Source: Haloglomus litoreum (GTDB taxonomy: Archaea > Halobacteriota > Halobacteria > Halobacteriales > Haloarculaceae). From it: a DNA stretch of 64,000 nt. A program made the translations under genes and the position numbers. Shown one piece after another: positions 17,726 to 26,213 of this stretch. The stretch spans positions 3,596,001 through 3,660,000 of the forward strand of contig NZ_CP119988.1 of assembly GCF_029338515.1 (NCBI RefSeq). Direction: 5' to 3'. The stretch's first letter is position 1, and each line of letters opens with the position of its first letter. A model generated the notes under the pieces. That model was not told the origin of the DNA. It was given only the letters and a program-made list of their open reading frames with translations, and ran no database searches.

Positions 17726-18631
17726 TCAGTCGTCCGCGGGCGCCTCCACCGCCGCGCCCTCCATCTCCACGTCGATGCCGCCGAGCAGCTGCTGGTGGGG
17801 GTACGGCATGTCGATCTCCTCGGCGTCACAGCGCTCCTTGACCGCCTGGACGTACTCCGAGCGGACCTTCGCCCAGTCCGCCCGCGAGGGGTTCGCGATC
17901 CAGAACCGCGACTGGATGCCGACGTACGAGTCCGCGAGTTCGGTCACACGCGTCGAGGGGGCGGGCTCGTCGAGGATCTCCTCGTGGCGCTCGGCCTCCT
18001 CGAGGATGACATCCTGTGCGTGGTCGAGGTCGTCACTGTAGCCGACACCGAAGGTGAACGGCACGCGGAGCTTGTCCTTCGCGACCGGGTTGATGATGGC
18101 CGTGTTCGCGAGTTCCGAGTTCGGGACCGTCACGAGTTCGTTGTTGAACGTCCGCACCCGGGAGACGCGGAAGCTGATGTCCTCGATGACCCCCTTCTTG
18201 TCCGACCACTCGACCCAGTCGCCGATGCGGACCTTCGGGTCCGCGATGAGGAAGACGCCGGCGACGAGGTTCCCGATGATGTCCTGCGAGGCGAAGCCGA
18301 TGGCGAGGGTGAGCGCCGCCGCGATGGTCGCCAGCGACGTGAGGAGGTTGCCAAAGCCCGCGATGGCGAACCCGATGGCGATGGCGACGAAGACGACCGC
18401 CGCGAGCGTCACCTTCCGCGCCGGCTTCGCCAGCGTCGGGTCGATGTCGCGGGCCTGCAGGAGTCGGGTCACCACCGGGACGACGACGATCCGCCCGAGC
18501 AGGTAGAACACCACGACGGTCGCGATGAAGACGAGCAGGTCACCCGCGAACGCGACCGCCCCGGCCGTGAGGTTGTTGACCAGCGTGTCGATGCGTTGAC
18601 CCAGCGTCTGCAGCGGCAGGGCAGGGAGCAT
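17726..18631 (-). CDS. MscS-type mechanosensitive ion channel
   Basis: Small-conductance channel that releases solutes on hypo-osmotic shock. 301 residues: three N-terminal membrane helices, then the MscS pore-helix segment (LTLAIGFASQDIIGNLVAGV) and the beta domain (LIADPKVRIGDWVEWSD), followed by the alpha/beta C-terminal vestibule. The size equals E. coli MscS plus a short acidic tail. The tRNA-Pro gene is 96 bp upstream in the opposite direction. Confidence 0.93.
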   Translation of the reverse strand: MLPALPLQTLGQRIDTLVNNLTAGAVAFAGDLLVFIATVVVFYLLGRIVVVPVVTRLLQARDIDPTLAKPARKVTLAAVVFVAIAIGFAIAGFGNLLTSLATIAAALTLAIGFASQDIIGNLVAGVFLIADPKVRIGDWVEWSDKKGVIEDISFRVSRVRTFNNELVTVPNSELANTAIINPVAKDKLRVPFTFGVGYSDDLDHAQDVILEEAERHEEILDEPAPSTRVTELADSYVGIQSRFWIANPSRADWAKVRSEYVQAVKERCDAEEIDMPYPHQQLLGGIDVEMEGAAVEAPADD

Positions 18632-18727
18632 ACACCGCGCAGGACTCGCGGCGGGGCCGTAATGGTAGCGGCCCCGGCGACCGAAACGACACCCTCTTTA
18701 CCCGGACCCGCATTCGCTCGGATGCAA

Positions 18728-18798
18728 GGGACCGTGGGGTAGTGGTATCCTCTGCGGATGGGGTCCGTAGGACCCGAGTTCAATTCTCGGCGGTCCCG
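18728..18798 (+). tRNA. tRNA-Pro (GGG)
   Basis: GGGACCG (18728-18734) pairs with CGGTCCC (18791-18797); the discriminator is G18798. The anticodon stem TGCGG/CCGTA encloses the loop ATGGGGT, giving anticodon GGG with U33 present. The T-arm is CCGAG-TTCAATT-CTCGG. All four arms close with canonical or G-U pairs. There is no intron, and CCA is not encoded. Confidence 0.93.
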
Positions 18799-18869
18799 TT
18801 CTCGAAAAACGCGTAGCCGGTCTTTTAGCCGCGCTCGTGCTTCCTCAGGACGTAACTCCGAACCCCGGA

Positions 18870-18886
18870 GGGGTCTCTGAGACCCC
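18870..18886 (+). promoter_or_regulatory. Hairpin between tRNA-Pro and the small Cys protein
   Basis: GGGGTCT-CTG-AGACCCC, a perfect 7-bp stem lying 33 nt before the start of the next small gene. It could be in the 5' leader of that gene; its role is unknown. Confidence 0.3.
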
Positions 18887-18919
18887 CTCCATCGACACCT
18901 GTAACGGAGGTGACCAACG

Positions 18920-19090
18920 GTGAGCGCCGAGCAGCAGCGCCGCACCGACGACGACCCGGAGCCGGCCTGTAGCCGGACCAACAGCGACTGGGAGCCCGAG
19001 TCCGCGACCGGTGGCCTGCTCGCCTTCCACCCGCCGTGTCGGCGGTGTCTCACCGCGAACGGACCCTCCCCCCGAGTGGCGACTCGGTAG
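18920..19090 (+). CDS. Small Cys-containing protein, GTG start with perfect SD
   Basis: A 56-residue open frame starting at GTG (MSAEQQRRTDDDPEPACS) and ending at TAG. GGAGGTGA, a full match to the archaeal anti-Shine-Dalgarno, lies 6 nt before the GTG; such a strong site is uncommon in this window and is the main reason to call the gene. Codon third positions are GC-rich as in neighbours. The C-terminal half has FHPPCRRCLT (His-x2-Cys-x2-Cys) and another Cys at 17, possibly a small metal site. No family recognised. Confidence 0.5.
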   Translation: MSAEQQRRTDDDPEPACSRTNSDWEPESATGGLLAFHPPCRRCLTANGPSPRVATR

Positions 19091-19521
19091 TGGCAGGGCT
19101 GCGCCATAATCCACGCAGTTTATAAATAGACCTCTCATCTGAGCACTTGCACCCACTTACGGGTGCATCCCCACCCCCCCACCCCGCTTTTCACGATCCC
19201 GTAGCCGCGCTGGTCGGTCGGGACCGTTCGCGCCGGCCGGGAAGATCCCCTTGGGAGATGTGTGTAACCCCACCGGGGAGGAGATCGACACCACACCGCT
19301 CGGGACAGACCGCTCTCGGTTCATCACTCGTACCCGCGCAGCGTATCAGACTGATCCATGTCACCACCCTGATTTCGAATCATCTCCTCGGAGGATTCCG
19401 CTGTATCATGACCGATTGAGCGGACGTAACTGGGTTCTTGCCGACGCCGCTGGCGGCCGTCGGTATCGGGCTGCTGTTGCTCAGGCAGGCGTTCGCTGCT
19501 CGTCGCGAGGCCGGCAGCGGC
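19091..19521. other. Gene-poor spacer with orphan promoter
   Basis: No convincing protein gene on either strand. A near-consensus TATA box lies at 19119-19128, followed about 20 nt later by a GCACCC/GGGTGC hairpin (19149-19154/19161-19166) and a C-rich run. The rest (19200-19500) lacks clear coding periodicity. A short frame near 19438-19500 encodes a hydrophobic stretch but has no supported start. Confidence 0.5.
19119..19128 (+). promoter_or_regulatory. Strong orphan TATA box
   Basis: TTTATAAATA, the best match to the archaeal TATA consensus in the window. On the plus strand it predicts a transcript beginning near 19147-19150, exactly at a hairpin, with no gene behind it. The core is palindromic, so minus-strand use is possible too. 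Confidence 0.45.
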
Positions 19522-20037
19522 TCAGTTGAACGACTGATCGCAATCGAGGCAGTAATACGAGGAATCCGGGCCGGCCTCTGGCGTCGAGATGGTGTGCCGC
19601 CCGCCACAGCGCGGGCACTCGACATGGACCTCCGTGTGCTGGAAGACGATGTTCCCGAGTGCCGACTTGACCCGGGCTGTCGTCTCGAACTTCCGGACGA
19701 ACTCGGTGATGTTCATCGTCGTGTCGGGCTCGACGGTCACCACGTAGCCCGTGTCGTCGGTGCTGATGAAGTGGAAGGCCACGAACTCCTCGAACCCGAG
19801 CATCGCGCTCCGGAGCGGCCCGGAGTTGAACTGCCCCTCGAACTCCGTCCTGGACCGGTTCTCGCGGAGGAGTTCCTCGTGGAGGGATTCGAACTCCACG
19901 TCGGACCGCCGACGGTCGACGTCGTCGCGCACGTACAGCACTTCGAGGCCGTCGGCATCGTACTGGGCGACCATCCGGAGTTCGTCGCCGAGATCGGTCC
20001 GGAACTCGTCGGTGATCGCGTCGGGGGTCGGGCGCAT
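19522..20037 (-). CDS. Conserved haloarchaeal protein with C-terminal zinc ribbon
   Basis: 171 residues. The N-terminal 110 residues (LGDELRMVAQYDADGLEVLY, MHFISTDDTGYVV-like strands) resemble a haloarchaeal domain family without assigned function, DUF7522-like from memory. The C-terminus adds a zinc ribbon: CPRCGG and CLDC around residues 147-167, in HVECPRCGGRHTIS and YYCLDCDQSF. Start ATG at 20037. No operon partner. A role in regulation or nucleic-acid binding is possible but not shown. Confidence 0.75.
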   Translation of the reverse strand: MRPTPDAITDEFRTDLGDELRMVAQYDADGLEVLYVRDDVDRRRSDVEFESLHEELLRENRSRTEFEGQFNSGPLRSAMLGFEEFVAFHFISTDDTGYVVTVEPDTTMNITEFVRKFETTARVKSALGNIVFQHTEVHVECPRCGGRHTISTPEAGPDSSYYCLDCDQSFN

Positions 20038-20347
20038 ACGGCCGGCTTTGCCGCCGGCTCATATCAATCGTAGCACCAGCTCATGCAAACAGGCCGTCGA
20101 AGCGGCGACGCGACCGACACCGCTCACGGCCCGACCCCCCCGCGTGCCCGCACCGGAGACACCGGACGATGCCCACGCCGTCGCGCTGGACGATCTCCGG
20201 GAGTGCGTGCTCGGTGCCCGGCCCGGCGAGCGTCGTGAGGAGCTCGGGGGCACCTCTTCCCAGGACACTCGACCGGGCGCAGTTGCAGGCCGCCGCCGAA
20301 GATGTTCGGGGGAGCCGCGAAGGAGTCCGCTACCGGAGCCGGGAGTG
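20038..20347. other. Intergenic, no gene seen
   Basis: About 310 bp between a minus-strand gene start and a plus-strand membrane gene. Open frames here are basic and lack start signals. Nothing else recognised. Confidence 0.5.
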
Positions 20348-20566
20348 ATGTCACCGGACACGGAGACCACGGCGAAATCGACCGACGACCGACGGCTTCG
20401 GTACGGCGCGCTGTCGGTCGCGGGGGGCGCGGCGAGTATGGTGCTCCTGTGGTACCTCCCGGGGGACCTGCTGCTGGCCGAGGTCGTCACGGCGCTTCTC
20501 GCGCTTGTGTTGCTGGTCACCGGGACGCTCGCGGTTGGGACCTCGGTGTCGCACCGCGCCGCCTGA
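20348..20566 (+). CDS. Small two-helix membrane protein
   Basis: 72 residues starting MSPDTETTAKSTDDRR: a charged N-terminus of about 20 residues, then two hydrophobic segments (ALSVAGGAASMVLLWYL and VVTALLALVLLVTGTLAV) split by a short loop. Ends HRAA. It stops 51 nt before the alcohol dehydrogenase and may be co-transcribed with it. No function recognised. Confidence 0.6.
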   Translation: MSPDTETTAKSTDDRRLRYGALSVAGGAASMVLLWYLPGDLLLAEVVTALLALVLLVTGTLAVGTSVSHRAA

Positions 20567-20617
20567 CCGCTCGACGCCACCCGAACCCCTTTCTCACCCC
20601 CACCCGACCGGCCACCC

Positions 20618-21679
20618 ATGCACGCAGCAGTCCTGCGAGAACACGGTGAACCACTGGACGTGACCGAGGTCGACCCCCCGGAGCCGGACCCGGAGGGCGT
20701 CGTCGTCGAGGTCGAGGCGTGTGGCATCTGCCGGTCGGACTGGCACGGCTGGCAGGGCGAGTGGGGCTGGCTCGGCCTGGAGACCTCACCGGGGCAGATC
20801 CTCGGGCACGAGCCCGCGGGCCGGGTCGTCTCGGTCGGGCCGGAGGTCGAGCGGGTCCGCGAGGGCGACCACGTCGCCATCCCGTTCACGCTGGGCGACG
20901 GCTCCTGCGAGGAGTGTCGCACCGGGCACGGGAACACCTGCGAGAACACGCAGGCGCTCGGGTTCGTCGAGAGCGCCCCCGGCGCGTTCGCAGAACTCCT
21001 CCACGTTCCCCACGCCGACCACAACATCGTCCACCTGCCCGACGGCGTCTCCTCGACGGACATGGCGGGGCTGGGGTGTCGGTTCATGACCGCGTTCCAC
21101 GGCCTCGCCCACCAGGCCCCCGTCGCGGCGGGTGACTGGGTGGCGGTCCACGGCTGCGGCGGCGTCGGCCTCTCGGCGGTCCACATCGCCGACGCGCTGG
21201 GCGCGAACGTCGTCGCGGTCGACCTCGACGACGACAAGCTCGCGACGGCGGCCGAACTGGGCGCGACCGAGACCATCAACGCCGGCACGACCGAGCGCGT
21301 CCCCCGCGAGATCAAGGGCATCTCCGACGGCGGCTGCCACGTCTCCGTCGACGCGCTCGGCATCGAGGAGACCTGCCGGAACTCCATCCTCGGCCTGGGC
21401 AAGCGCGGCACGCACGTCCAGATCGGCCTGACCTCGGCGGCCGAGGGTGGGGACATCTCGGTCCCCTCGGACCTGATGGTGATGCAGGAGATCGAGTTCG
21501 TCGGCTCGCTGGGCCTGCCGCCGACGCGCTACGACGAGATCTTCCGGATGGTCGCCACCGGCAAGATCGACCCCGGTGCCGTCGTCGGTGAGACCGTCGG
21601 GCTGGAGGACGTGAGCGACAAACTGGCGGCGATGACCGACTTCGAGACCGAGGGCATCCCGGTCGTCGACTCGTTCTGA
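20618..21679 (+). CDS. Zinc-dependent alcohol dehydrogenase family (MDR)
   Basis: NAD(P)-dependent oxidation of an alcohol or polyol, or aldehyde reduction. The 353-residue medium-chain dehydrogenase has catalytic zinc ligands in EACGICRSDWHG (Cys) and GHEPAG (His-Glu), and a Rossmann loop HGCGGVGLSAV. The structural-zinc lobe shows only three cysteines (CEECRTGHGNTC) instead of the usual four, so structural zinc may be absent or use another ligand. The substrate is not predictable. Confidence 0.92.
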   Translation: MHAAVLREHGEPLDVTEVDPPEPDPEGVVVEVEACGICRSDWHGWQGEWGWLGLETSPGQILGHEPAGRVVSVGPEVERVREGDHVAIPFTLGDGSCEECRTGHGNTCENTQALGFVESAPGAFAELLHVPHADHNIVHLPDGVSSTDMAGLGCRFMTAFHGLAHQAPVAAGDWVAVHGCGGVGLSAVHIADALGANVVAVDLDDDKLATAAELGATETINAGTTERVPREIKGISDGGCHVSVDALGIEETCRNSILGLGKRGTHVQIGLTSAAEGGDISVPSDLMVMQEIEFVGSLGLPPTRYDEIFRMVATGKIDPGAVVGETVGLEDVSDKLAAMTDFETEGIPVVDSF

Positions 21680-22047
21680 GCCGGCGGCCCGGAGGGACCC
21701 GGGAATCGGCCGCGGTGCCGCGGCTCTACACGTCCTGAATCACGCCCGAGAACGGCCGGTGCCCGGGTGTCGCCCCTGGTTGTCGTGACCCGAGCGAACC
21801 ACCAGGGCGCCCACCGCATGGGACCTTCACGGAAGGCGGGACTTAAACAGCGCGACCCTCGGGCAGTATTGCCGCCCGGCTGCCGCCCGAATGTCCCCCG
21901 GCCGCGGACCCTCGGTGGCCGCTTCCCGAGCGCCGCCCCCACGGCTCTCGCCGGGCCCCCGGGTCGCCCGGTCGAGCGAGCCCCAGCCACCTCGAAGAGC
22001 GGGACGGATCCGAAGCGGTTACGCCCCTGGCCGCCGCCCACGATGAC
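21680..22047. other. Intergenic, no gene seen
   Basis: 368 bp. Only a weak TATA-like GACTTAAAC around 21840 on the plus strand; no frame with haloarchaeal composition. Nothing further recognised. Confidence 0.5.
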
Positions 22048-22659
22048 GTGCCGGGGAACACCGAGTCCAACGGCGAGGGGCCGGCAGCGTGGTGGAACGA
22101 GCGCTACGAGTCGGAGGATATGCCCTGGGACACCGGCGAACCCCAGTCCGCACTCGTCGACGCAGTCGCGGAGCACGGGCTCTCGGGGCGGGTCCTCGAC
22201 ATCGGCTGTGGGACCGGGACGCACGCGCTGTGGGCCGCCGAGCGCGGCCACCCGGCCGTCGGCGTCGACATCTCCGAGCGGGGCATCGAGCGGGCGCAGG
22301 CGCGGGCGGCCGACCGGGATCTCGATGTCAGGTTCCAGGTCGGGAACGCGCTCGACCTCGACGACGATCTCGGGACCTTCGGGACGGTCCTCGACAGCGG
22401 CCTGTTCCACGCCTTCGAGGCCGACGGGCACGCCACCTACGCCGCGGAGGTCGCCGAGATACTCGAGTCCGGCGGGCGGTTGTTCCTCGTCGGGTTCGGC
22501 CCGGGCGCACCGACGGACTTCGGGCCGGTCCCGATGTCGCCGGCGGACGTGCGCCGGGCGTTCGCGGACGGGTGGCGTGAGCTGGTCTGTCGCGAGGCCA
22601 CGTTCGAGACCCGTGCGATGGACGTTTCGGGGCTGCTCGCGGTGTTCGAGCGGGACTAG
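22048..22659 (+). CDS. SAM-dependent class I methyltransferase
   Basis: The 203-residue Rossmann methyltransferase has the SAM-binding loop VLDIGCGTGTHALWAA (motif I) and VGVDISERGI (acidic residue binding ribose), then VLDSGLFHAF as motif IV. The N-terminal AAWWNERYESEDMPWDTGEP resembles thiopurine/TehB-like methyltransferases. The GTG at 22048 is used because the nearby ATG at 22043 is out of frame. Substrate unknown; tellurite, thiol or small-molecule methylation are possibilities. Confidence 0.85.
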   Translation: MPGNTESNGEGPAAWWNERYESEDMPWDTGEPQSALVDAVAEHGLSGRVLDIGCGTGTHALWAAERGHPAVGVDISERGIERAQARAADRDLDVRFQVGNALDLDDDLGTFGTVLDSGLFHAFEADGHATYAAEVAEILESGGRLFLVGFGPGAPTDFGPVPMSPADVRRAFADGWRELVCREATFETRAMDVSGLLAVFERD

Positions 22660-23178
22660 ACGCTGGCCGGTGATGCCGCTCCGGAACACTGCGCCGACGC
22701 CAGGGGCTTGCCCGGCCGCGGTCGTCCCGAGGAAGTGACCCGCCCGCGGCACCGATCGCCATCGGCACCCCTTACTGCCGAGCCACGACCGACGGCGTCG
22801 TGCCCACGCCGGCGCTCGGTAATCCACGCTGAACGCGTGACAGCGATTCCCGTCTCGGACGGCGGTCCGGGCGCTCCCGGAGAGCGGGCGGCCCCTGGAA
22901 GCGACCCCCACCGAGATGCCGATACGGGGCAGCAGGTGCCGCACCGACCGGGGACGGGAAGAGCACGTGCGTGGGCCGGTGCCGCAGCCTCCCGGGCGGC
23001 CGCTTGCCGATTCCGGTAGCACGGACATATCCGAGGACCCGGTCGCCTCGCCCGGGTCGATACGTCCGTTGTACCTCGCAGCTATCCAATAGTGGTCAGG
23101 CCGGTCCCCGTTCGTGGCTCCGGTGCCGTCGAGATATGATGCGTATTACAATATCCCGGCGTTGCCACCGCTCGAACC
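22660..23178. other. Intergenic, no gene seen
   Basis: 519 bp without a credible frame on either strand. Near its right end GCGTATTACAATAT (about 23140-23154) could supply the promoter of the following channel gene. No repeats noticed. Confidence 0.5.
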
Positions 23179-23934
23179 ATGCTATCCACAGGTGAGGTCG
23201 TACTCCAGACCGTTCCGGGCGTGCCGGCGTACATCGAGGAGACGGTGATCGGCATCCTGGACTTCCTGCCCCAGCTCATCGGCGCGGTAATCATCCTGCT
23301 CATCGGGTGGCTGATCGGTCGGCTCGTCGCAAGAGTCGTCCGGCGGGTCACCGACCGGACCAACGTCGACCAGCTCGTCATGAAGACACCGCTCGGCGGC
23401 GCGCTGGGTGGGTCGGAGAAGGCGGTCTCGCGGAGCCTCGGTCGCGTGGCGGCCTACTTCATCTACGCGCTGGCGATACTCGCAGCGGCGGACGCGCTCG
23501 CCGTCGAACTCCTCTCGGAGTGGATCGCGGCCGCCGTCTCGTACCTGCCGGCGTTCGTGGCTGGCGCGCTCATCATCGTCGTCGGGTTCATCCTCGCCGA
23601 CTTCGTGGCCGACGTCGTCGCGCACACCGAGACGGTCACGGAGACCGGCTACACCGAGATGTTCGCCGACGGCCTGCGGGTGTTCCTCTACTTCGTCGCG
23701 ACCGTCATCGGGCTCGGGACGATGGGTATCGACGTGCAGATACTCAACACCTTCGCGCAGGCCGCGGCCTGGGGCCTGGCTGCCGGCGTCGCGCTCGCCA
23801 TCGGCATCGCGTTCGGCCTCGGCGGCCGGGATTACGTGGCCGCCAACATCGGCGACTGGCTCCCCGGACGCGCGGCCGACACCAGGCCGACCTCGGTGGG
23901 CCAGACCGACGGCGGGGAGGAAGCGACCGACTGA
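23179..23934 (+). CDS. Mechanosensitive-channel-like membrane protein (conserved TM-helix family)
   Basis: 251 residues with five or so hydrophobic helices: LPQLIGAVIILLIGWLIGRL, FIYALAILAAADALAV, LPAFVAGALIIVVGFILADF, VFLYFVATVIGLGTMG and a glycine-rich helix ending AIGIAFGLGGRDYVAANI. The GLGGRDYVA end is typical of the conserved TM-helix family that precedes MscS domains, but the beta domain of MscS is missing. It may be a pore protein or a partner of a channel. Acidic C-terminal tail. Confidence 0.85.
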   Translation: MLSTGEVVLQTVPGVPAYIEETVIGILDFLPQLIGAVIILLIGWLIGRLVARVVRRVTDRTNVDQLVMKTPLGGALGGSEKAVSRSLGRVAAYFIYALAILAAADALAVELLSEWIAAAVSYLPAFVAGALIIVVGFILADFVADVVAHTETVTETGYTEMFADGLRVFLYFVATVIGLGTMGIDVQILNTFAQAAAWGLAAGVALAIGIAFGLGGRDYVAANIGDWLPGRAADTRPTSVGQTDGGEEATD

Positions 23935-24001
23935 TCCCCGGCACTCCCGCTCGGAACGCCCCGGACGCTCCCGACGGCGGTCCCACGGGCTGTCCGCGAC
24001 C

Positions 24002-24114
24002 GTGGACCCTCACGACCCCATCGAGGAGCGGACGCTGCCGGAGTTCCGGCACCGCTGGTGCTGGCCGAACCGAACGGGTTCGGCTACCGCGACCGCCCGC
24101 TGTTCGAGAAGTGA
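24002..24114 (+). pseudogene. Possible frameshifted gene remnant
   Basis: Two short protein-like pieces lie in different frames: VDPHDPIEERTLPEFRH from GTG 24002 and PLVLAEPNGFGYRDRPLFEK ending at TGA 24112-24114. The second reads like a natural C-terminus. Joining them needs a shift near 24050. The gene may be a decayed fragment beside tRNA-Ala. No family was assigned, so this is a weak call. Confidence 0.25.
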
Positions 24115-24203
24115 CCGTAGAGAGGCGACGGTGACAGGAATCGATGGACCCGCGGGAGGCTCGCGAGTGGAGCGAGTGAGGCCACGCGAGAGAACGACGT
24201 GAG

Positions 24204-24275
24204 TGGACTCGCGGGGATTTGAACCCCGGGCCTTCCCCGTGCCAGGGGGATGATCTACCGCTGATCTACGAGCCC
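24204..24275 (-). tRNA. tRNA-Ala (GGC)
   Basis: On the minus strand GGGCTCG pairs with CGAGTCC (one G-U pair), discriminator A. The anticodon stem TCCCC/GGGGA holds loop CTGGCAC, giving anticodon GGC. The T-arm has GGTTCAAATCC. No intron; CCA is not encoded. A TATA-like box is 29-38 nt upstream. Confidence 0.93.
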
Positions 24276-24585
24276 GCGCATTCCGTTTTGAGTCCAGCCG
24301 CGGGCATAAACCCATCGTCATCCCGCGCGCGTGGCCCGCCGTGACACGGCCGTGGACAACGGAAACCGTTTAGTCGCTGAACGAACCAGAACGCGTGGGA
24401 ACAGCACAGCCGCATATCCGACCTGCCGTCCGTTCGGGCGGCTTGGGAGTGCGGCGGTGCCGGCCGACAGCGGCGCTGCGCCGCATCCGGCCACAGCATC
24501 GCAGCCCACGCGGGCGGCACCACGAGGTGCACGCCACGGGGCACGCGGCTCGTGCGGTTCCAATCACACAGACGAGAGTATACAC
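24276..24585. other. Spacer between tRNA-Ala and the rps15 operon
   Basis: 310 bp holding the tRNA-Ala promoter and, on the plus strand, a TATA-like AACCGTTTAG (about 24364-24373), which if used would give a leader of some 190 nt for rps15. GTATACAC sits just before the rps15 ATG. No protein gene seen. Confidence 0.4.
24304..24313 (-). promoter_or_regulatory. TATA box of tRNA-Ala
   Basis: Reads GGGTTTATGC on the minus strand, 29-38 nt before the mature tRNA 5' end, the expected distance for an archaeal tRNA promoter. Confidence 0.5.
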
Positions 24586-25050
24586 ATGGCACGAATGCAC
24601 ACCCGCCGTCGCGGCTCGTCCGGTTCGGACAAGCCCGCGACCGACGAACCGCCGGAGTGGAGCGACGTGGACGCCGACGCGGTCGAGGACCGCGTCGTCG
24701 AACTCGCAGAACAGGGGCACGACCCGTCCCAGATCGGGATGAAGCTGCGCGACGAGGGCGTCCAGGGGACGCCGATTCCCGACGTCAAGCTCGCCACGGA
24801 CAAGAAGGTCACCGAGATCCTCGAGGAGAACGACGCCTCGCCCGAGGTCCCGGAGGACCTCTACAACCTGCTCGAGCGCGCCGTGCGCCTGCGCGAGCAT
24901 ATGGACGAGAACCCCGGCGACGCGCAGAACAAGCGCGCGCTCCAGAATACGGAGTCGAAGATCCGGCGCCTCGCCAACTACTACCGCGGCGACGAGCTGG
25001 ACGAGGACTTCAGGTACACGTACGAGTTCGCGAAGGAGCTCACCGAGTAA
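24586..25050 (+). CDS. rps15: 30S ribosomal protein S15, archaeal (S13e) type
   Basis: Primary-binding protein of the small subunit. 154 residues beginning MARMHTRRRGSSGSDKP, with the archaeal/eukaryotic N-terminal extension (about 60 residues, includes GHDPSQIGMKLRDEGVQG) before the S15 helical domain (DLYNLLERAVRLREHM to RRLANYYRG). First gene of a four-gene run: S15, RecJ-like, Pcc1, S3Ae, with 14-nt spacing and then 4-nt overlaps, so one transcript and coupled translation are likely. Confidence 0.97.
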   Translation: MARMHTRRRGSSGSDKPATDEPPEWSDVDADAVEDRVVELAEQGHDPSQIGMKLRDEGVQGTPIPDVKLATDKKVTEILEENDASPEVPEDLYNLLERAVRLREHMDENPGDAQNKRALQNTESKIRRLANYYRGDELDEDFRYTYEFAKELTE

Positions 25051-25064
25051 CCCCCTCCCCACCA

Positions 25065-26213
25065 ATGGCCGCCGCCGACCCGTCCGACGGGCACGCCCCC
25101 GGTGCGAGCGTCGCCGCCGCCTGCCGCGATGCCGGCCTCGTCCGGCTCGTGGCGACGAGCGACGGCGACGCCCTCGCGGCGACGGGCGTCCTCGCGCGGG
25201 CGCTCTCGGCGGCCGGCATCCCGTTCCAGGCCTCGGTCCGGTCGTTCCCGGGTGACGCACTCGGCGACGGCACGGACGCGGACGTGACGGTGACCGTCGG
25301 TGCGACCGGCGGCGACGTCGCGCTCGACGCCCACCCCGCGAGTCCGGCGGCCTACGCGGCCGCCCGGGAACTCGTCCCCGACGCCGCCGACCCGACGCTC
25401 GCGCTCGCGGGCGTCCTCGCGGCCCGCGCCGCGCCGGGCGACGACCCGACGACGCTGGCCGAGGACGCTACCGCAGCGGGCTGCGAGCAGCGGCCCGGCG
25501 TGGGCGTCCCGACCGCGGACCTCGTCGACGGGCTGGCGCACACGACGTTCGTCTACACCCCCGACTCGGGTGACACCGAGGCGTACCGCACGGCACTCGC
25601 CGAGCGCGACCTGCCGACCGAGCGGACCGCCGACATCGATGACGATGCCGGCCGCCGGCTGGCGTCGCTGCTGGCGTTCGACGCCGTCCGGTCCGGCGAG
25701 GCACCGCCCCGCGCCGCCGACGCGGTCGAGCGCGCGCTCCGGCCCCACGCCGGCGCGCGCTGTCCGTTCGCGACGGTCGAGGGGTACGCCGGCGTGCTCG
25801 ACGCGGTCGCGCGCCGCGCCCCCGGAACGGGCGTGGCGCTCGCGCTCGGGCACGATGCCCGCGAGGCCGCGCTCGACGCGTGGCGCGAACACGCGAGCGC
25901 CGCCCACCGCGCGGTCCGGGCGGCCGACACGAGCCGATACGACGGCTGCGTCGCGGTGGTCACGCGGACGGGCCCGGTCGAGACGGTCGCCCGCCTCGTC
26001 CGGGACTTCCGCTCGCCCGAGCCCGCCGTCCTCGTCGTCGGCGACGGGGAGGCCGCGGCCGCGGGCGATGCCGTCGACGTCGGCGCGGCGCTGCGGACGA
26101 CTGCAGCCACCGCGAACGGAACGAGCCACGCGCGCGGCGAGACCGCGTACGCCCGGCTGGACACGAGCGACCCCGCGGGACTGATCGACGCGTTCCGGGA
26201 GGGACTGGCATGA
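25065..26213 (+). CDS. RecJ-like DHH-superfamily protein, degenerate
   Basis: 382 residues in the position where haloarchaea and other archaea carry a RecJ-like (GINS-associated nuclease-like) gene between S15 and Pcc1. Visible DHH-type features are weak: an N-terminal VATSDGDALAATGVLARAL replaces the DxDG segment, no DHH triad is apparent, and near the C-terminus VVTRTGPVETVARLVRDF leads to AVLVVGDGEA in place of the DHHA1 end. So nuclease catalysis is doubtful and a structural role in replication or repair is more likely. It overlaps the Pcc1 start by four bases. Identification rests on context plus overall layout. Confidence 0.7.
   Translation: MAAADPSDGHAPGASVAAACRDAGLVRLVATSDGDALAATGVLARALSAAGIPFQASVRSFPGDALGDGTDADVTVTVGATGGDVALDAHPASPAAYAAARELVPDAADPTLALAGVLAARAAPGDDPTTLAEDATAAGCEQRPGVGVPTADLVDGLAHTTFVYTPDSGDTEAYRTALAERDLPTERTADIDDDAGRRLASLLAFDAVRSGEAPPRAADAVERALRPHAGARCPFATVEGYAGVLDAVARRAPGTGVALALGHDAREAALDAWREHASAAHRAVRAADTSRYDGCVAVVTRTGPVETVARLVRDFRSPEPAVLVVGDGEAAAAGDAVDVGAALRTTAATANGTSHARGETAYARLDTSDPAGLIDAFREGLA

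Noticed and set aside
19147-19419. TTG-started 90-codon frame behind the strong TATA box
   Set aside because: Codon composition and basic, proline-rich peptide do not fit a haloarchaeal protein; a non-coding RNA is the better guess.
24450-24510. H/ACA-like fold (GCCGG...CCGGC followed by CACAGC) upstream of rps15
   Set aside because: In DNA this GC-rich such short stems before ACA arise often by chance, and no guide target or K-turn was convincing.
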